Shown: positions 39,730 through 48,365, counted from the first letter of the stretch. The stretch is 64,000 nucleotides of DNA from Sulfurimonas sp. (GCF_029027585.1 NZ_CP093397.1:186001-250000); one strand, 5' to 3'. The notes: generated by a model from the letters alone, not told the origin. Numbers and translations: made by a program.

Positions 39730-41847
39730 ATGTTAAATGAAGTTGGAAAATTAAAAATACCAGGTGCAATTTTAAGTATAGAAATAATAAATAATAATAT
39801 CTGTATTCTCGATAATAAATATAGGCTATTTATCTACTCCATCGAAACCTATACCCTAGTGGACAACTATGTTTTACTTGACTCCCAAGAAGACAAACAC
39901 ATCTATGAAAAATCACTTTGTATTTCTAAAAATCTAGATGTATATGAATCTTTTTTTAAAAGCAGTAGTGGTTCTATTTTTACCATTAACAACCATGAAT
40001 TATCACAAAGTTTACCTATTGAACTAAACAAGAGAAATGTTTCTTATGCTAAATTTTCTCCAGACGCAAAAACACTCCTTATAGGTGGAGAAGATGGAAT
40101 TGTCTATTTTTATGACCCAGACTCAAAAAGATCTCAGTTTTCACTAGAGCCAAGAGCTGACTTTATTAGCTGTGCAACTTTTTCACATAACACAAAACTT
40201 GTATGTATCGGTGCGTATGATAAAGCCATAGAGATTCAAAACATTGATAAACACACACTTATTTCAAAAGTTGAAGTAAGTGATACGGTTGAAGATATTA
40301 TCTTTTTTGATGATGACAGCGGTGTGGTAGGGATAACAAGAGATAGAAGGATATTTTCTTACTCCATAAAAAATGACGAACTTATCTTTGGCGACACAGT
40401 ATTTAATGAGTGGCCAACTTCAATGGTTAGAGTTGGTTTTAATCATGTTTTAGTTGGTACAAAAGGAGATATCTTATATATCTTCAAGATTGATGATTTA
40501 ATACTTTTAAGAAAATTCAGAGTTGATAACTTTGGTGTTACAACATTGAAAGTTAACTGTAGAACTTTATATATCGGATATTCAAATGGTGAACTAAAAA
40601 TCGTAGATATGGATTTTTTATATAAAGAGTTTGAACTAAACCTAAAAAGCAATAAATTTGCAAAAGCAACATCTTTGATGAAATCTAATATATTTTTAAT
40701 GACAAGTGAAATCGTTAAAAACTATGACAAAGTCTGGCCTCAAGTTTTAGATATGGCAAAAGATATTATTGCGGCAAAAGATTTAGAGAGAGCAGAAAAA
40801 TTAGCTAAACCATTTTTCTGGGATACTAAGAAAAAAGAGGAGTTTATATTTTTAAATGCCAATGTTGCAAACTATAAACACTTTGAAGATTTAGTACAAA
40901 GAGGTAGCAAGATAGTAGCACTTAAGTTTGCTGATGAAAAAGAGTACCTAAAAACTACAAAAAGTTACAAAGAACTAGATAAGGATTTTTATAAAGTTTT
41001 TCAACTTGCAAAAGGGATGTTTGCAAAAGACACACCAGAAGCTATACAACATGCTAAAGAAACTATCTCTCCATATTTAGCAGTAGAATCAAAAAAAAGC
41101 ATGATCAACAATCTTTTACAACACCATAAAGTATTTGTTCGTTCTTCAAAACTCATAAAAGTTAGAAATTTTAAAGTATATTTTAATCTTGTACAGAAAA
41201 ATCAATTTTTAACCGAAGAGGCACTATATACAAAAGTTGTAGAAATTGGAAATCAAACATACTCACAACTTTTAAAAATAGAACACGAAGGTCATTACGA
41301 TAAAGCCCTACAAGTAGCAGACTACCTTATAGATTTTACTCCATTTTATGACAAAGTTATTGAAGTTGAAGATACTATAGATGCTAAACTAGAACTCCAA
41401 GAGTTAATTGAAGAAGATAATATTCACGCCGTTTATGAAATCATTTCAGAGCTAGACTTTTTAGAACTCTCTAGTATATTTAGTGATTACCACAAAAAAT
41501 TTGAGATGCAAAAAGAACAAGCTACTAAATATGCGAATGAAGGGAATACTCCTAAGGTTCAAGAAATATTTACTCCTTACCTAGGTATAGACTACCTCCT
41601 AAATACTATAACTGCAACTTTTAAACTATCGTATCTTGTTGAAATAGAATTGGCGATACAAAACAACCCTGATAATATTGACATTAGATTGACTCTTGAA
41701 CGATATGCTCTTATATTTGGTGTAGATGCTGAACTACAAAAACTCTCTGAAAAACTGCAATTTACACAACTTCTTCCAGATGTAAAAGAAGATAGAACAA
41801 GCTTTAACATAAAAGACTTTTTTGATAGAGTTGTTATCCTCAACTAA
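39730..41847 (+). CDS. Large WD40-like protein of unknown function
   Basis: A 705-residue protein. The first 305 residues look like a beta-propeller with repeated strand groups (FSPDAKTLLIGGEDGIVYFYD, FSHNTKLVCIGAYDKAIEI, LRKFRVDNFGVTTLKV). The last 400 residues are helical and hydrophilic, with repeated KEYLKTTKSYKELDKDF-type segments that resemble tetratricopeptide-like stacking. There is no signal peptide. I do not recognise a named family; propeller-plus-helix proteins usually act as scaffolds, but that is inference. Confidence 0.75.
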   Translation: MLNEVGKLKIPGAILSIEIINNNICILDNKYRLFIYSIETYTLVDNYVLLDSQEDKHIYEKSLCISKNLDVYESFFKSSSGSIFTINNHELSQSLPIELNKRNVSYAKFSPDAKTLLIGGEDGIVYFYDPDSKRSQFSLEPRADFISCATFSHNTKLVCIGAYDKAIEIQNIDKHTLISKVEVSDTVEDIIFFDDDSGVVGITRDRRIFSYSIKNDELIFGDTVFNEWPTSMVRVGFNHVLVGTKGDILYIFKIDDLILLRKFRVDNFGVTTLKVNCRTLYIGYSNGELKIVDMDFLYKEFELNLKSNKFAKATSLMKSNIFLMTSEIVKNYDKVWPQVLDMAKDIIAAKDLERAEKLAKPFFWDTKKKEEFIFLNANVANYKHFEDLVQRGSKIVALKFADEKEYLKTTKSYKELDKDFYKVFQLAKGMFAKDTPEAIQHAKETISPYLAVESKKSMINNLLQHHKVFVRSSKLIKVRNFKVYFNLVQKNQFLTEEALYTKVVEIGNQTYSQLLKIEHEGHYDKALQVADYLIDFTPFYDKVIEVEDTIDAKLELQELIEEDNIHAVYEIISELDFLELSSIFSDYHKKFEMQKEQATKYANEGNTPKVQEIFTPYLGIDYLLNTITATFKLSYLVEIELAIQNNPDNIDIRLTLERYALIFGVDAELQKLSEKLQFTQLLPDVKEDRTSFNIKDFFDRVVILN

Positions 41848-41850
41848 ATA

Positions 41851-41867
41851 TATGACAAATTGTCATA
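41851..41867. promoter_or_regulatory. Palindrome TATGACA-AAT-TGTCATA upstream of radA
   Basis: A perfect 7-bp inverted repeat with a 3-bp spacer lies 61-77 bp before the radA start and 4 bp after the stop of the propeller gene. The same palindrome, with spacer TAT and one base changed at the edge, occurs upstream of the DUF3298-type gene at 47338. It is either an operator or a weak terminator of the preceding gene. Confidence 0.45.
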
Positions 41868-41894
41868 CTTTTTCTATTTTTATTTTTAAAATAC

Positions 41895-41900
41895 TATAAT
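41895..41900 (+). promoter_or_regulatory. -10 box for radA
   Basis: TATAAT stands 28 bp upstream of the radA ATG, just after the palindrome. It is the best -10 match in the gap between the two genes. No clear -35 box is visible. Confidence 0.45.
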
Positions 41901-41927
41901 CTACTAATTTAAAAATTAAGGTTTATC

Positions 41928-43274
41928 ATGGCTAAGAAAAAAGTTCTTTTTGAGTGTCAGCATTGTGGATTTACTACTCCAAAATGGATGGGCAAATGTA
42001 CAAACTGTGGTGGTTGGGACTCTTTTATAGAACTAAATGAGCATCAACAAGAAGTAGTAAAACAAACAAAAACTTCATCAAAAATAAGTTCAAAAGCCAT
42101 AAGTATAAATGATATACAAGAAAGTGAAGTTTATAGATTTAGCTCACTTGATAAAGAACTAGATGGTGTTCTTGGTGGTGGAATCGTTCCTGGTTCACTA
42201 ACCTTAATCGGGGGAAGCCCTGGAGTTGGTAAATCAACTCTGCTTTTAAAAGTAGCTTCAAACATTGCATCTACTGATAAAAATGTTTTGTATATAACGG
42301 GAGAAGAATCAAGTGGACAGATTAAACTTAGAGCAAATCGACTTAACTCAAATGTTGATAATTTATACCTTTTAAGCGAAATCAGACTAGAACAAATTTT
42401 AGTAGAGTTAGAACACAGAGATTATAAATTTTTAATCATAGATTCTATTCAAACTATGTACACAGAAAATATCACATCAGCACCTGGTTCAGTCACTCAA
42501 GTTAGACAGATAACTTTTGAGCTTATGCGTTTAGCAAAAGAGAAAAATATTGCAATCTTTATAATCGGTCACATCACAAAAGAAGGTTCAATCGCTGGTC
42601 CAAGGGTACTAGAGCACATGGTAGATACTGTTTTATATTTTGAAGGGGATAGTTCTCAAGAATTACGAATACTAAGAGGTTTTAAAAATCGTTTTGGACC
42701 GACTAGTGAGATAGGTGTTTTTGAGATGAGAAGTGAAGGTTTAGTATCTGCTACAAATATAGCATCCCGTTTTTTTAACAGAGATTCTACACAAGCTGGT
42801 TCTGCACTAACAGTCATAATGGAAGGCTCTCGCCCTATAATTCTAGAAGTTCAAGCACTTGTTTCAGAATCACATACTCCAAACTCTAAAAGACAAGCTA
42901 CTGGGTTTGATAACAATAGACTAAATATGCTTCTTGCTTTACTAGAAAGAAAACTAGAAATTCCACTCTCTGGATATGATGTATTTATAAATATAACTGG
43001 TGGTATTAAAATCACAGAAACAAGTGCAGACTTAGCAGTTTTAGCTGCAATACTCAGTAGTTTTAGAAATCGTGCCATTTCAAAAAAAACTATTTTTATA
43101 GGGGAAGTTTCGTTAGTTGGCGATGTAAGGGAAGTTTTTGGACTTGATGTAAGACTAAAAGAAGCTAAGATGCAAAATATCACAAAAGTACTTTTGTCAA
43201 AAAAACCATTGGTAAAAACAACTTTAAAGACCTACTTAGTTGATGAAGTTTCAAAGCTTTTAGAGTGGTATTAA
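41928..43274 (+). CDS. radA: DNA repair protein RadA
   Basis: RadA helps process branched DNA during recombination repair. The 448-residue protein has an N-terminal zinc finger (CQHCG...CTNCGGWDSF, about 9-32), a RecA-like ATPase core with Walker A GGSPGVGKST (about 97-106) and Walker B FLIIDSIQ. The KNRFGPTSEIGVF motif characteristic of RadA and a C-terminal Lon-like protease-fold domain (about 290-448) follow. All parts are present. Confidence 0.95.
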   Translation: MAKKKVLFECQHCGFTTPKWMGKCTNCGGWDSFIELNEHQQEVVKQTKTSSKISSKAISINDIQESEVYRFSSLDKELDGVLGGGIVPGSLTLIGGSPGVGKSTLLLKVASNIASTDKNVLYITGEESSGQIKLRANRLNSNVDNLYLLSEIRLEQILVELEHRDYKFLIIDSIQTMYTENITSAPGSVTQVRQITFELMRLAKEKNIAIFIIGHITKEGSIAGPRVLEHMVDTVLYFEGDSSQELRILRGFKNRFGPTSEIGVFEMRSEGLVSATNIASRFFNRDSTQAGSALTVIMEGSRPIILEVQALVSESHTPNSKRQATGFDNNRLNMLLALLERKLEIPLSGYDVFINITGGIKITETSADLAVLAAILSSFRNRAISKKTIFIGEVSLVGDVREVFGLDVRLKEAKMQNITKVLLSKKPLVKTTLKTYLVDEVSKLLEWY

Positions 43275-43309
43275 ACAGGTCTTTAATATAACCTTTACTA
43301 TAAAAAATG

Positions 43310-43315
43310 TATAAT
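43310..43315 (+). promoter_or_regulatory. -10 box for the 86-residue protein and carbonic anhydrase
   Basis: TATAAT in the context TGTATAATCG lies 31 bp before the TTG start of the small gene, in the short gap after radA. It probably drives the small gene and the carbonic anhydrase gene together. Confidence 0.45.
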
Positions 43316-43345
43316 CGTCAAATATAACAAAGGAAGGATATCAAG

Positions 43346-43606
43346 TTGATAGATGCTGAGTTTAGAAGTGAAGAAAGATTTTCAAGATTATCACTAGCTT
43401 ATGAAGGTGAAGAAGAAAAACAACAAGTAGTAAAATGTATAGATAAAATTATTTCTAAACATTCAATCAAACCTGAAACATACACAACAAGCATCTCTAA
43501 AGGTAGAGAAGTTTTAGTGATTGAATACCATGATGATATAGATAGAAAAGCTGGTGATATTTTTGAAAAAATATTAAAAGTTTTAGAAATTAAAGAGTGT
43601 TGTTAA
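43346..43606 (+). CDS. Hypothetical protein
   Basis: An 86-residue acidic protein, SEERFSRLSLAYEGEEEKQQ then an alpha-beta tail ending ECC. The start is TTG, supported by AAGGAAGGA 10 bp upstream; no in-frame ATG exists nearby. I do not recognise the family. Two adjacent C-terminal cysteines are notable. It is 9 bp upstream of the carbonic anhydrase gene, so the two are probably co-transcribed. Confidence 0.65.
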   Translation: MIDAEFRSEERFSRLSLAYEGEEEKQQVVKCIDKIISKHSIKPETYTTSISKGREVLVIEYHDDIDRKAGDIFEKILKVLEIKECC

Positions 43607-43615
43607 GGCTTTGTT

Positions 43616-44266
43616 TTGAATTTAAAAGCATATGCCAAGGGCAACAAACTATTTAGAACTTATTTCAAAGAAAACAAAGAAGCTCTATTAGAACTTGTAA
43701 GTAGTGGGCAAAGTCCAAAATCATTATTTATTGGGTGTTCTGACTCTCGAGTTATTCCAGATTTGATGATTCAATCTGACCCAGGGGATTTGTTTGTTAT
43801 ACGAAATGTAGGAAATTTTGTTCCTCCATATAAACCAGATGAAGACTTTCATGCAACAGCATCTGGAATTGAGTATGCAGTTAGTATCTTAAAGATTAAA
43901 GAGATAATAATTTGCGGACATACTCACTGTGGTGCTTGTAAATCTTTATATGAAGATATAAATGACTCATCACTCATTCACACAAAAAAGTGGCTAGAAC
44001 TTGGTAAAAGTGCAAAAACATCGGCTATTCTTAGTCTTGGTGCAAATGCTCCAATGGAAGATCTACTAAGATTAACAGAAAAACTATCTGTAATGAAACA
44101 AATAGACAATATATTAACTTACCCTGTCGTAAAAAAACGATTTGAAGATGGTGATTTATCTATTCATGGTTGGTATTATGATATCGAAACTGGAAATATT
44201 GACTACTATAACGCACAAAGTTATGAGTTTTTACCATTAACAGACTTAAGCAAATCAACAACATAA
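43616..44266 (+). CDS. Beta-class carbonic anhydrase
   Basis: A 216-residue enzyme that interconverts CO2 and bicarbonate. The zinc ligands are in FIGCSDSRVIP (Cys about 41) and CGHTHCGACK (His and Cys about 100-104), and the active-site Asp-Arg pair lies in SDSRV. The start is TTG with TAAGG 8 bp ahead. Carbonic anhydrase would supply bicarbonate in an autotroph, but the sequence does not show how it is used here. Confidence 0.92.
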   Translation: MNLKAYAKGNKLFRTYFKENKEALLELVSSGQSPKSLFIGCSDSRVIPDLMIQSDPGDLFVIRNVGNFVPPYKPDEDFHATASGIEYAVSILKIKEIIICGHTHCGACKSLYEDINDSSLIHTKKWLELGKSAKTSAILSLGANAPMEDLLRLTEKLSVMKQIDNILTYPVVKKRFEDGDLSIHGWYYDIETGNIDYYNAQSYEFLPLTDLSKSTT

Positions 44267-44291
44267 TTTATAAAAATTTTATAAATTCCGA

Positions 44292-44297
44292 TATAAT
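44292..44297 (+). promoter_or_regulatory. -10 box for fliL
   Basis: TATAAT in CGATATAATATAAAAT lies 36 bp ahead of the fliL ATG. The region is extremely AT-rich, so the match is only suggestive. Confidence 0.35.
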
Positions 44298-44332
44298 ATA
44301 AAATAATTTAAGAATTACTAAGGGAATCTAAC

Positions 44333-44893
44333 ATGGCAAAAGAAGAAAATAAAAAAGAAACAACAGAGGAAGACGCTTCAACCGAAAAAAAATCTAGCAA
44401 GATGCTAATGATAATAATCATTGTTGTATTGTTACTAATTATTGTTGGTGGTGGAATAGTTACTTTTTTACTAATGGGTGATGATGAAGAAATAATGGCG
44501 CAAACTTCCGCACCACAAGCAAATGAAAGAAGTGCTAAAAAGACAAGAAAAAGTTCTGGAGATTACAGTAACTCAAGAAAATTAAGTGAAATTGGTATTT
44601 TATACCCACTTGATACATTTACAGTAAACTTAAAAAGTGATGCTGGTCGTCGCTACTTAAAAGTTACTATGTCTTTAGAATTACAAGGTGAGGAATTAAG
44701 TCTAGAACTAGACAGTAAAGCTCCCGTACTAAGAGATAGAATCATTAGAATTTTAACATCTAAATCACTAGAAGAAATTTCTTCTAAAAAAGGAAAGCAA
44801 AAAGTTAGTGATCAAATAATGGACACACTAAATGCTATGATTTCAGATGGAACTATTCAAGGTATCTACTTTACGGAATTTGTTATTCAGTAG
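44333..44893 (+). CDS. fliL: Flagellar basal body protein FliL
   Basis: FliL is an inner-membrane protein near the flagellar motor that tunes stator function. The 186-residue protein has a charged cytoplasmic N-terminus, one transmembrane helix (about 24-46, MLMIIIIVVLLLIIVGGGIVTFLLM) and a periplasmic FliL domain. The domain has GILYPLDTFTVNLKSDAGRRYLKVTMSLEL and the terminal QGIYFTEFVIQ. It stands alone, not inside a flagellar operon. AAGGGAATC precedes the ATG. Confidence 0.92.
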   Translation: MAKEENKKETTEEDASTEKKSSKMLMIIIIVVLLLIIVGGGIVTFLLMGDDEEIMAQTSAPQANERSAKKTRKSSGDYSNSRKLSEIGILYPLDTFTVNLKSDAGRRYLKVTMSLELQGEELSLELDSKAPVLRDRIIRILTSKSLEEISSKKGKQKVSDQIMDTLNAMISDGTIQGIYFTEFVIQ

Positions 44894-44925
44894 GCTAATT
44901 TAAGCAAATCTCATAAAACCTCTTC

Positions 44926-44947
44926 AAGCCCCTTTACATAGGGGTTT
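44926..44947 (+). terminator. Rho-independent terminator after fliL
   Basis: AAGCCCC-TTTACATA-GGGGTTT forms a stem of 7 bp (one G-T pair) 33 bp after the fliL stop. It is followed by TTTCTTCATG, a short T-rich stretch. It is a good candidate for the end of the fliL transcript and marks the last conserved gene before accessory DNA. Confidence 0.65.
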
Positions 44948-45003
44948 CTTCATGATACACTATAATCAAATTTAAGCTAAAATACCCCCATTTGAGCAAA
45001 ATG

Positions 45004-45023
45004 AGCGGACTTATAGCGGACTT
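45004..45023. repeat. Pair of 9-bp direct repeats (AGCGGACTT), period 11
   Basis: AGCGGACTT occurs at 45004-45012 and 45015-45023, just ahead of the integrase start. The 11-bp period is about one helical turn. They may be binding sites for the integrase or an excisionase at the int promoter. A second pair of different repeats with the same period lies at 46257-46276. Confidence 0.55.
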
Positions 45024-45036
45024 GAGAGGTAGTTAT

Positions 45037-46134
45037 ATGACACTTTTAAACAAAAAAATCCCCACTTCTACAACTGGAATTTTCTATAAAGAGATAATAA
45101 ATAATGACAAAATAGTAGTTGATAAAGTATTTCTTATTAGATATAAAGATGAGATAGGAAGAGATAAACTCAAAACAATAGGTAAGTATTCTCAAGGTAT
45201 TAGAATTGGATATTGTAAAACAATACGAGACCAAACAATGGTAAAGTTAAGACTTGGGGAAAACCTACCAAAAGTCACTGCAAAAAAATCTAAATATACA
45301 GTTCATGACTTGGCTATAAAATGGCTAGACCTAAAAAAAGCGAATAAAACTTATGAGGGAGAACTGCAAAGATATAATGCAACTCTTAAAAAACTTATAG
45401 GCTCTGAGATAGCTGAACATCTCAAAAAACAAGACATTATAAACCTACAAGCTACACTTCAAGATATGGGTTATGCACCCTCCACTACTCAGCACTTCAT
45501 AACTATGGTTTCTGGTATTTATCAGTTCGCTATACAAGATAAACTTATTAAGTCTGAAAATCCTTGTGCAGGTCTTAAGTCTATCAAATTTAACAATGAA
45601 CGAGACAGGTATTTAACTACCGAAGAAGTAAAGCAACTTATAGAGGCTGTTTCACATGAACTAGAGTTACTTTTGTTTATAGAGATAGGACTTAGTACAG
45701 GTGCTAGACTTGGTTCAATTATGGAAATGACAAAATCAGATATTGATTTTAGAAACGAGAGTATTAAGATTAAAAACTTCAAAACAAGTGATAAATATAC
45801 TGGATATTTAAATAGTAGCACACTAGAGATTTTAAACTTACATTGTAAATCATTAAAACGAGGACAAAAATTATTTTCGGTAGGTCGAAGCTATGTATCA
45901 TACAAGATACGAGGATTGATGAAGAAGCTCTTTAACGAAGATGTAATAGATGATTACCAAAAAGTGGTTATACACACTCTAAGACATACCTTTGCAAGTC
46001 ATTTAGCTATAAATGGCTGTCCTATATATACAATTAAGGAACTAATGAACCATAAAACTATTGAAATGACGGAAAGATATGCGAAACTTGCTCCTAATCA
46101 GGGACAAGTTCAGGTTAAAGGGTTATATAGATAA
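45037..46134 (+). CDS. Tyrosine-type site-specific integrase
   Basis: A 365-residue phage-type integrase. An N-terminal arm-binding-like region and core-binding helices (about 88-185) are followed by the catalytic domain. The conserved residues are Arg in STGARLGSIMEM, His-x-x-Arg in HTLRHTFASHL (about 320), and the His plus nucleophile Tyr in LMNHKTIEMTERYAKL. All are intact. The ATG at 45037 has GAGAGG 7 bp upstream; an earlier in-frame TTG at 44992 is possible. Its stop is 5 bp from a half tRNA-Asn gene, the expected attachment site. Confidence 0.92.
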   Translation: MTLLNKKIPTSTTGIFYKEIINNDKIVVDKVFLIRYKDEIGRDKLKTIGKYSQGIRIGYCKTIRDQTMVKLRLGENLPKVTAKKSKYTVHDLAIKWLDLKKANKTYEGELQRYNATLKKLIGSEIAEHLKKQDIINLQATLQDMGYAPSTTQHFITMVSGIYQFAIQDKLIKSENPCAGLKSIKFNNERDRYLTTEEVKQLIEAVSHELELLLFIEIGLSTGARLGSIMEMTKSDIDFRNESIKIKNFKTSDKYTGYLNSSTLEILNLHCKSLKRGQKLFSVGRSYVSYKIRGLMKKLFNEDVIDDYQKVVIHTLRHTFASHLAINGCPIYTIKELMNHKTIEMTERYAKLAPNQGQVQVKGLYR

Positions 46135-46139
46135 CAAGA

Positions 46140-46186
46140 GACTGTTAATCACTTGGTCGCTGGTTCGAATCCAGCATCCAGAGCCA
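46140..46186 (+). tRNA. 3' half of a tRNA-Asn gene (attachment site remnant)
   Basis: The 47 bp from GACTGTTAATC to GCCA are the 3' half of tRNA-Asn (anticodon GTT): the anticodon loop CTGTTAA, a variable region, a T-arm GCTGG-TTCGAAT-CCAGC (46159-46175), the acceptor strand ATCCAGA, discriminator G and CCA. The 5' half is missing: the bases before it pair poorly and belong to the end of the integrase gene. It cannot make a tRNA and is best read as an att site. No full tRNA-Asn is in the window. Confidence 0.8.
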
Positions 46187-46256
46187 TCTTTAAACCCCTA
46201 AAATACGAACTTTCAAGCACTTTTTAGAATCACTTTAAGTTTAGAGAAAAATCGCT

Positions 46257-46276
46257 TTAGTAACCTATTAGTAACC
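46257..46276. repeat. Pair of 9-bp direct repeats (TTAGTAACC), period 11
   Basis: TTAGTAACC at 46257-46265 and 46268-46276, 70 bp to the right of the half tRNA. The 11-bp period equals that of the AGCGGACTT pair before the integrase gene. Direct repeats beside the crossover site are the usual form of integrase arm sites. The rest of 46187-46435 is AT-rich with no gene seen. Confidence 0.5.
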
Positions 46277-46435
46277 ATAATTTAGATTATGATTTATAAA
46301 TTTCAAAATTCTTTTTTACTTTTCCAAAATTGCCCCTTTCAAAAGTTAAAAAAATTAACATTATTAAGAATATTTTTTTTAAACTTAAACTAAACAATAT
46401 TCACTTAGTTTATATAAAATTGAAATAAATAGCTA

Positions 46436-47285
46436 TTAGTTATTTAATCCTTTCTCCAATTCTAATGTTCCAAATACTGCTTTATACCAATGAAAATCAG
46501 CATTCCATGTACGAGATGGAGTTACAAAAAAGCCTAATGGTCCATTAGGTTTTAAAAATTCTACTAATTCATGATAATACATAAATACAACTATGTTTCC
46601 ACACATTCCTGAACTAACTTCATATTCACTAAAGATAAATTCTATACCGTCATTTTTGATAAAAAACCTTGGTATAAAACTTGCCTTATCAAACCTCTCA
46701 AAAAAATCACAATCACTTCTTCTTTTGATAATCACTTTTATCTCTTCAAGTGCATTTCTTTTTGCATCAAATATATCAAAAAAATCATAGTCTTCATTAG
46801 TTATAGGGTTTATATTTATTGCGAAACTTGAGTTGTTTCCATTTAGTGATGGCATGTGAAATGTGTATTGATTCATTTTTAAACTTACTAAATAAGGAGA
46901 TATAATTCCTTCTTCTAATTCAGAATTGTACTGAACCAAATTTTCATTCATTTCATCTAATACATTAGATTTCAATGTTTCATTAATATATTCTAAAAAA
47001 TTATTTTCAAATAAAGGATAACTAATTGGGGGGGTAGAATATCTTGTCGATTTCTCTTTCGTGACCATCATATTTTTTAGTCAAATTATTTTCATAATAT
47101 TTCTTCTCAATAGATAGTGAAGAAAATATATAATCATCAATATATTTTTCAACTCCTAGAAGTGAAGATGAAATAATACCTATTGAAAAACTTATAAGAC
47201 CTACAACACCACTTATATAAGTTACTTTATTCGGTAAGTTCCATTTTGAAAATTGACGTGTATTAGGTATAAAACGTTTAAGCAT
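46436..47285 (-). pseudogene. DUF3298-like membrane-anchored protein, frame broken at a G7 run
   Basis: Two overlapping frames form one gene. The 5' part (start 47285) encodes a basic N-terminus, one transmembrane segment (about 26-47, YISGVVGLISFSIGIISSSLL) and a linker, ending KIFYPPN. The 3' part continues as YPLFENNFLEYINETLK and ends with GIEFIFSEYEVSSGMCGN followed by VVFMYYHELVEFLKP, resembling the DUF4163/DUF3298 pair seen in RsiV-type proteins. They join at the run of seven G (47028-47034 on the + strand). With six, the protein reads FYPPISYPLFEN and is about 282 residues, with the YP-F start typical of DUF4163. It may be phase variable. The family match is by memory, so moderate. 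Confidence 0.7.
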
Positions 47286-47337
47286 AGTTAGCTCCTTTTT
47301 TTAAACTATATTGAAAATATTGAAAATCAATAAAAAG

Positions 47338-47353
47338 TATGACATATTGTCAT
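47338..47353. promoter_or_regulatory. Palindrome TATGACA-TAT-TGTCAT upstream of the DUF3298-like gene
   Basis: The inverted repeat lies 53-68 bp before the start of the minus-strand DUF3298-like gene. It matches the palindrome before radA in both arms and in position relative to the downstream start. A shared regulator is possible. Confidence 0.45.
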
Positions 47354-47765
47354 GCTTTCTAAACATCTTTTTTTAAATTTTCTAGAATTGTATTATACTT
47401 CCATCACATACCACCAACAATATCAGCTTCTAAAAATTTACCTTTTAAGAAATTGGGGTCAGCTACAGAGGTTCAACTAGAAATACCATCGACTGATAAA
47501 GGCTCTTTTATACTTCAAGTTAACATCTTATTCATAAACTTTAAAATGTTCCTTTTTGATTGAATATTTATTCAAGCTTCTTTATCAATAAAAGCTCCAC
47601 TCTCTCAAAAGTTTCAGTTTTTTATATCTATGTTCTTTACACTTAAATCAAGTCACGGAATAGTTAAAGTATCGCTCTTATGTAGCAAACTAACCCACTC
47701 GAAACCCTTAAAATAGCCACTTTAAAGATATAATTACACTATCAAATCAACAAGGTAGGTATATT
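47354..47765. other. Intergenic region with no intact gene
   Basis: About 410 bp without a supported gene. On the minus strand a stretch near 47410-47510 reads like decayed coding sequence (KEPLSVDGISS, a stop, then TSVADPNFLKGKFLEADIV, then a stop). I could not place the family. A possible -10 box (ATATAATTA, about 47730) lies before the next gene. Confidence 0.4.
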
Positions 47766-48263
47766 ATGAGTAAGCATACACTCTACAACACAACAGGACT
47801 TCAAAAAAACAATAAATCTCATGTTCTTTATGCACTAGCTGATAAACAGATGGAACTTAAACAGCTTCAAAAAGAATATAGTAAAAAAATCTCAAAAATT
47901 AAACTTGACTTACTATCTCTGAAATCTACTATTTGCCTTTTTGATGATGATTGTGAAGAAACAATTAGTAAAATAAACAATAAAACTTCTCATAGTGGTG
48001 TAAAAAAGCGAAATAGCTACTTTGAGAGGAGCGAAGTAAGAAAACTTATTTTAACAGCTCTTAGAACTGCTGATTCACCTTTACAAACAAGTGAAGTATC
48101 CTTATTATGTCAAAGTGCTAAGAATCTAGCTAGTGATGATATTGTCACAAATAAAGCTATCCAGAAGATAGTTGTTTTAACTTTACGAGAACTTGAAAAG
48201 AAAAATTTAGTTAAAGCAGTTGGAAAAGATGGTTTAGCTATTCTTTGGAAAATAAGAGACTAA
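47766..48263 (+). CDS. Coiled-coil plus winged-helix-like protein
   Basis: A 165-residue protein I do not recognise. The first 65 residues include a lysine-rich coiled coil (DKQMELKQLQKEYSKKISKIKLDLLSLKS). The last 85 look like a winged helix (EVRKLILTALRTADSPLQTSEVSLLC, then VVLTLRELEKKNLVKAVG and a final strand). It may be a DNA-binding regulator. AAGGTAGGT precedes the ATG at 47766. Its stop overlaps the end of a small minus-strand frame. Confidence 0.65.
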   Translation: MSKHTLYNTTGLQKNNKSHVLYALADKQMELKQLQKEYSKKISKIKLDLLSLKSTICLFDDDCEETISKINNKTSHSGVKKRNSYFERSEVRKLILTALRTADSPLQTSEVSLLCQSAKNLASDDIVTNKAIQKIVVLTLRELEKKNLVKAVGKDGLAILWKIRD

Positions 48264-48361
48264 GCTACTAATCTCTCGGCAACTCGTTTATTGCCTTGCC
48301 AATAACCTGTCCATTCACTATGAGTTGGTGTACTCATACACTTTTCTACAATATCAAGCAT
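48260..48361 (-). pseudogene. Possible 3' fragment of a gene cut by the IS3 element
   Basis: A 33-residue frame (LDIVEKCMSTPTHSEW then TGYWQGNKRVAERLVA) runs leftwards from the insertion site to a stop at 48260. Its composition looks like real protein, and it starts exactly at the IS junction, as a truncated C-terminus would. The parent gene is not recognised and the remainder is not visible beyond the IS. It may also be a chance frame. Confidence 0.3.
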
Positions 48362-48365
48362 TATA

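Noticed and set aside
41851..41867. Palindrome as the terminator of the propeller gene
   Set aside because: A T-rich stretch follows, but the stem is AT-rich and the same motif recurs upstream of another gene at a similar distance, which fits an operator better.
46140..46186. A working tRNA-Asn gene
   Set aside because: Only the 3' half is present. The preceding bases are the end of the integrase gene and do not supply the 5' acceptor strand or D-arm.
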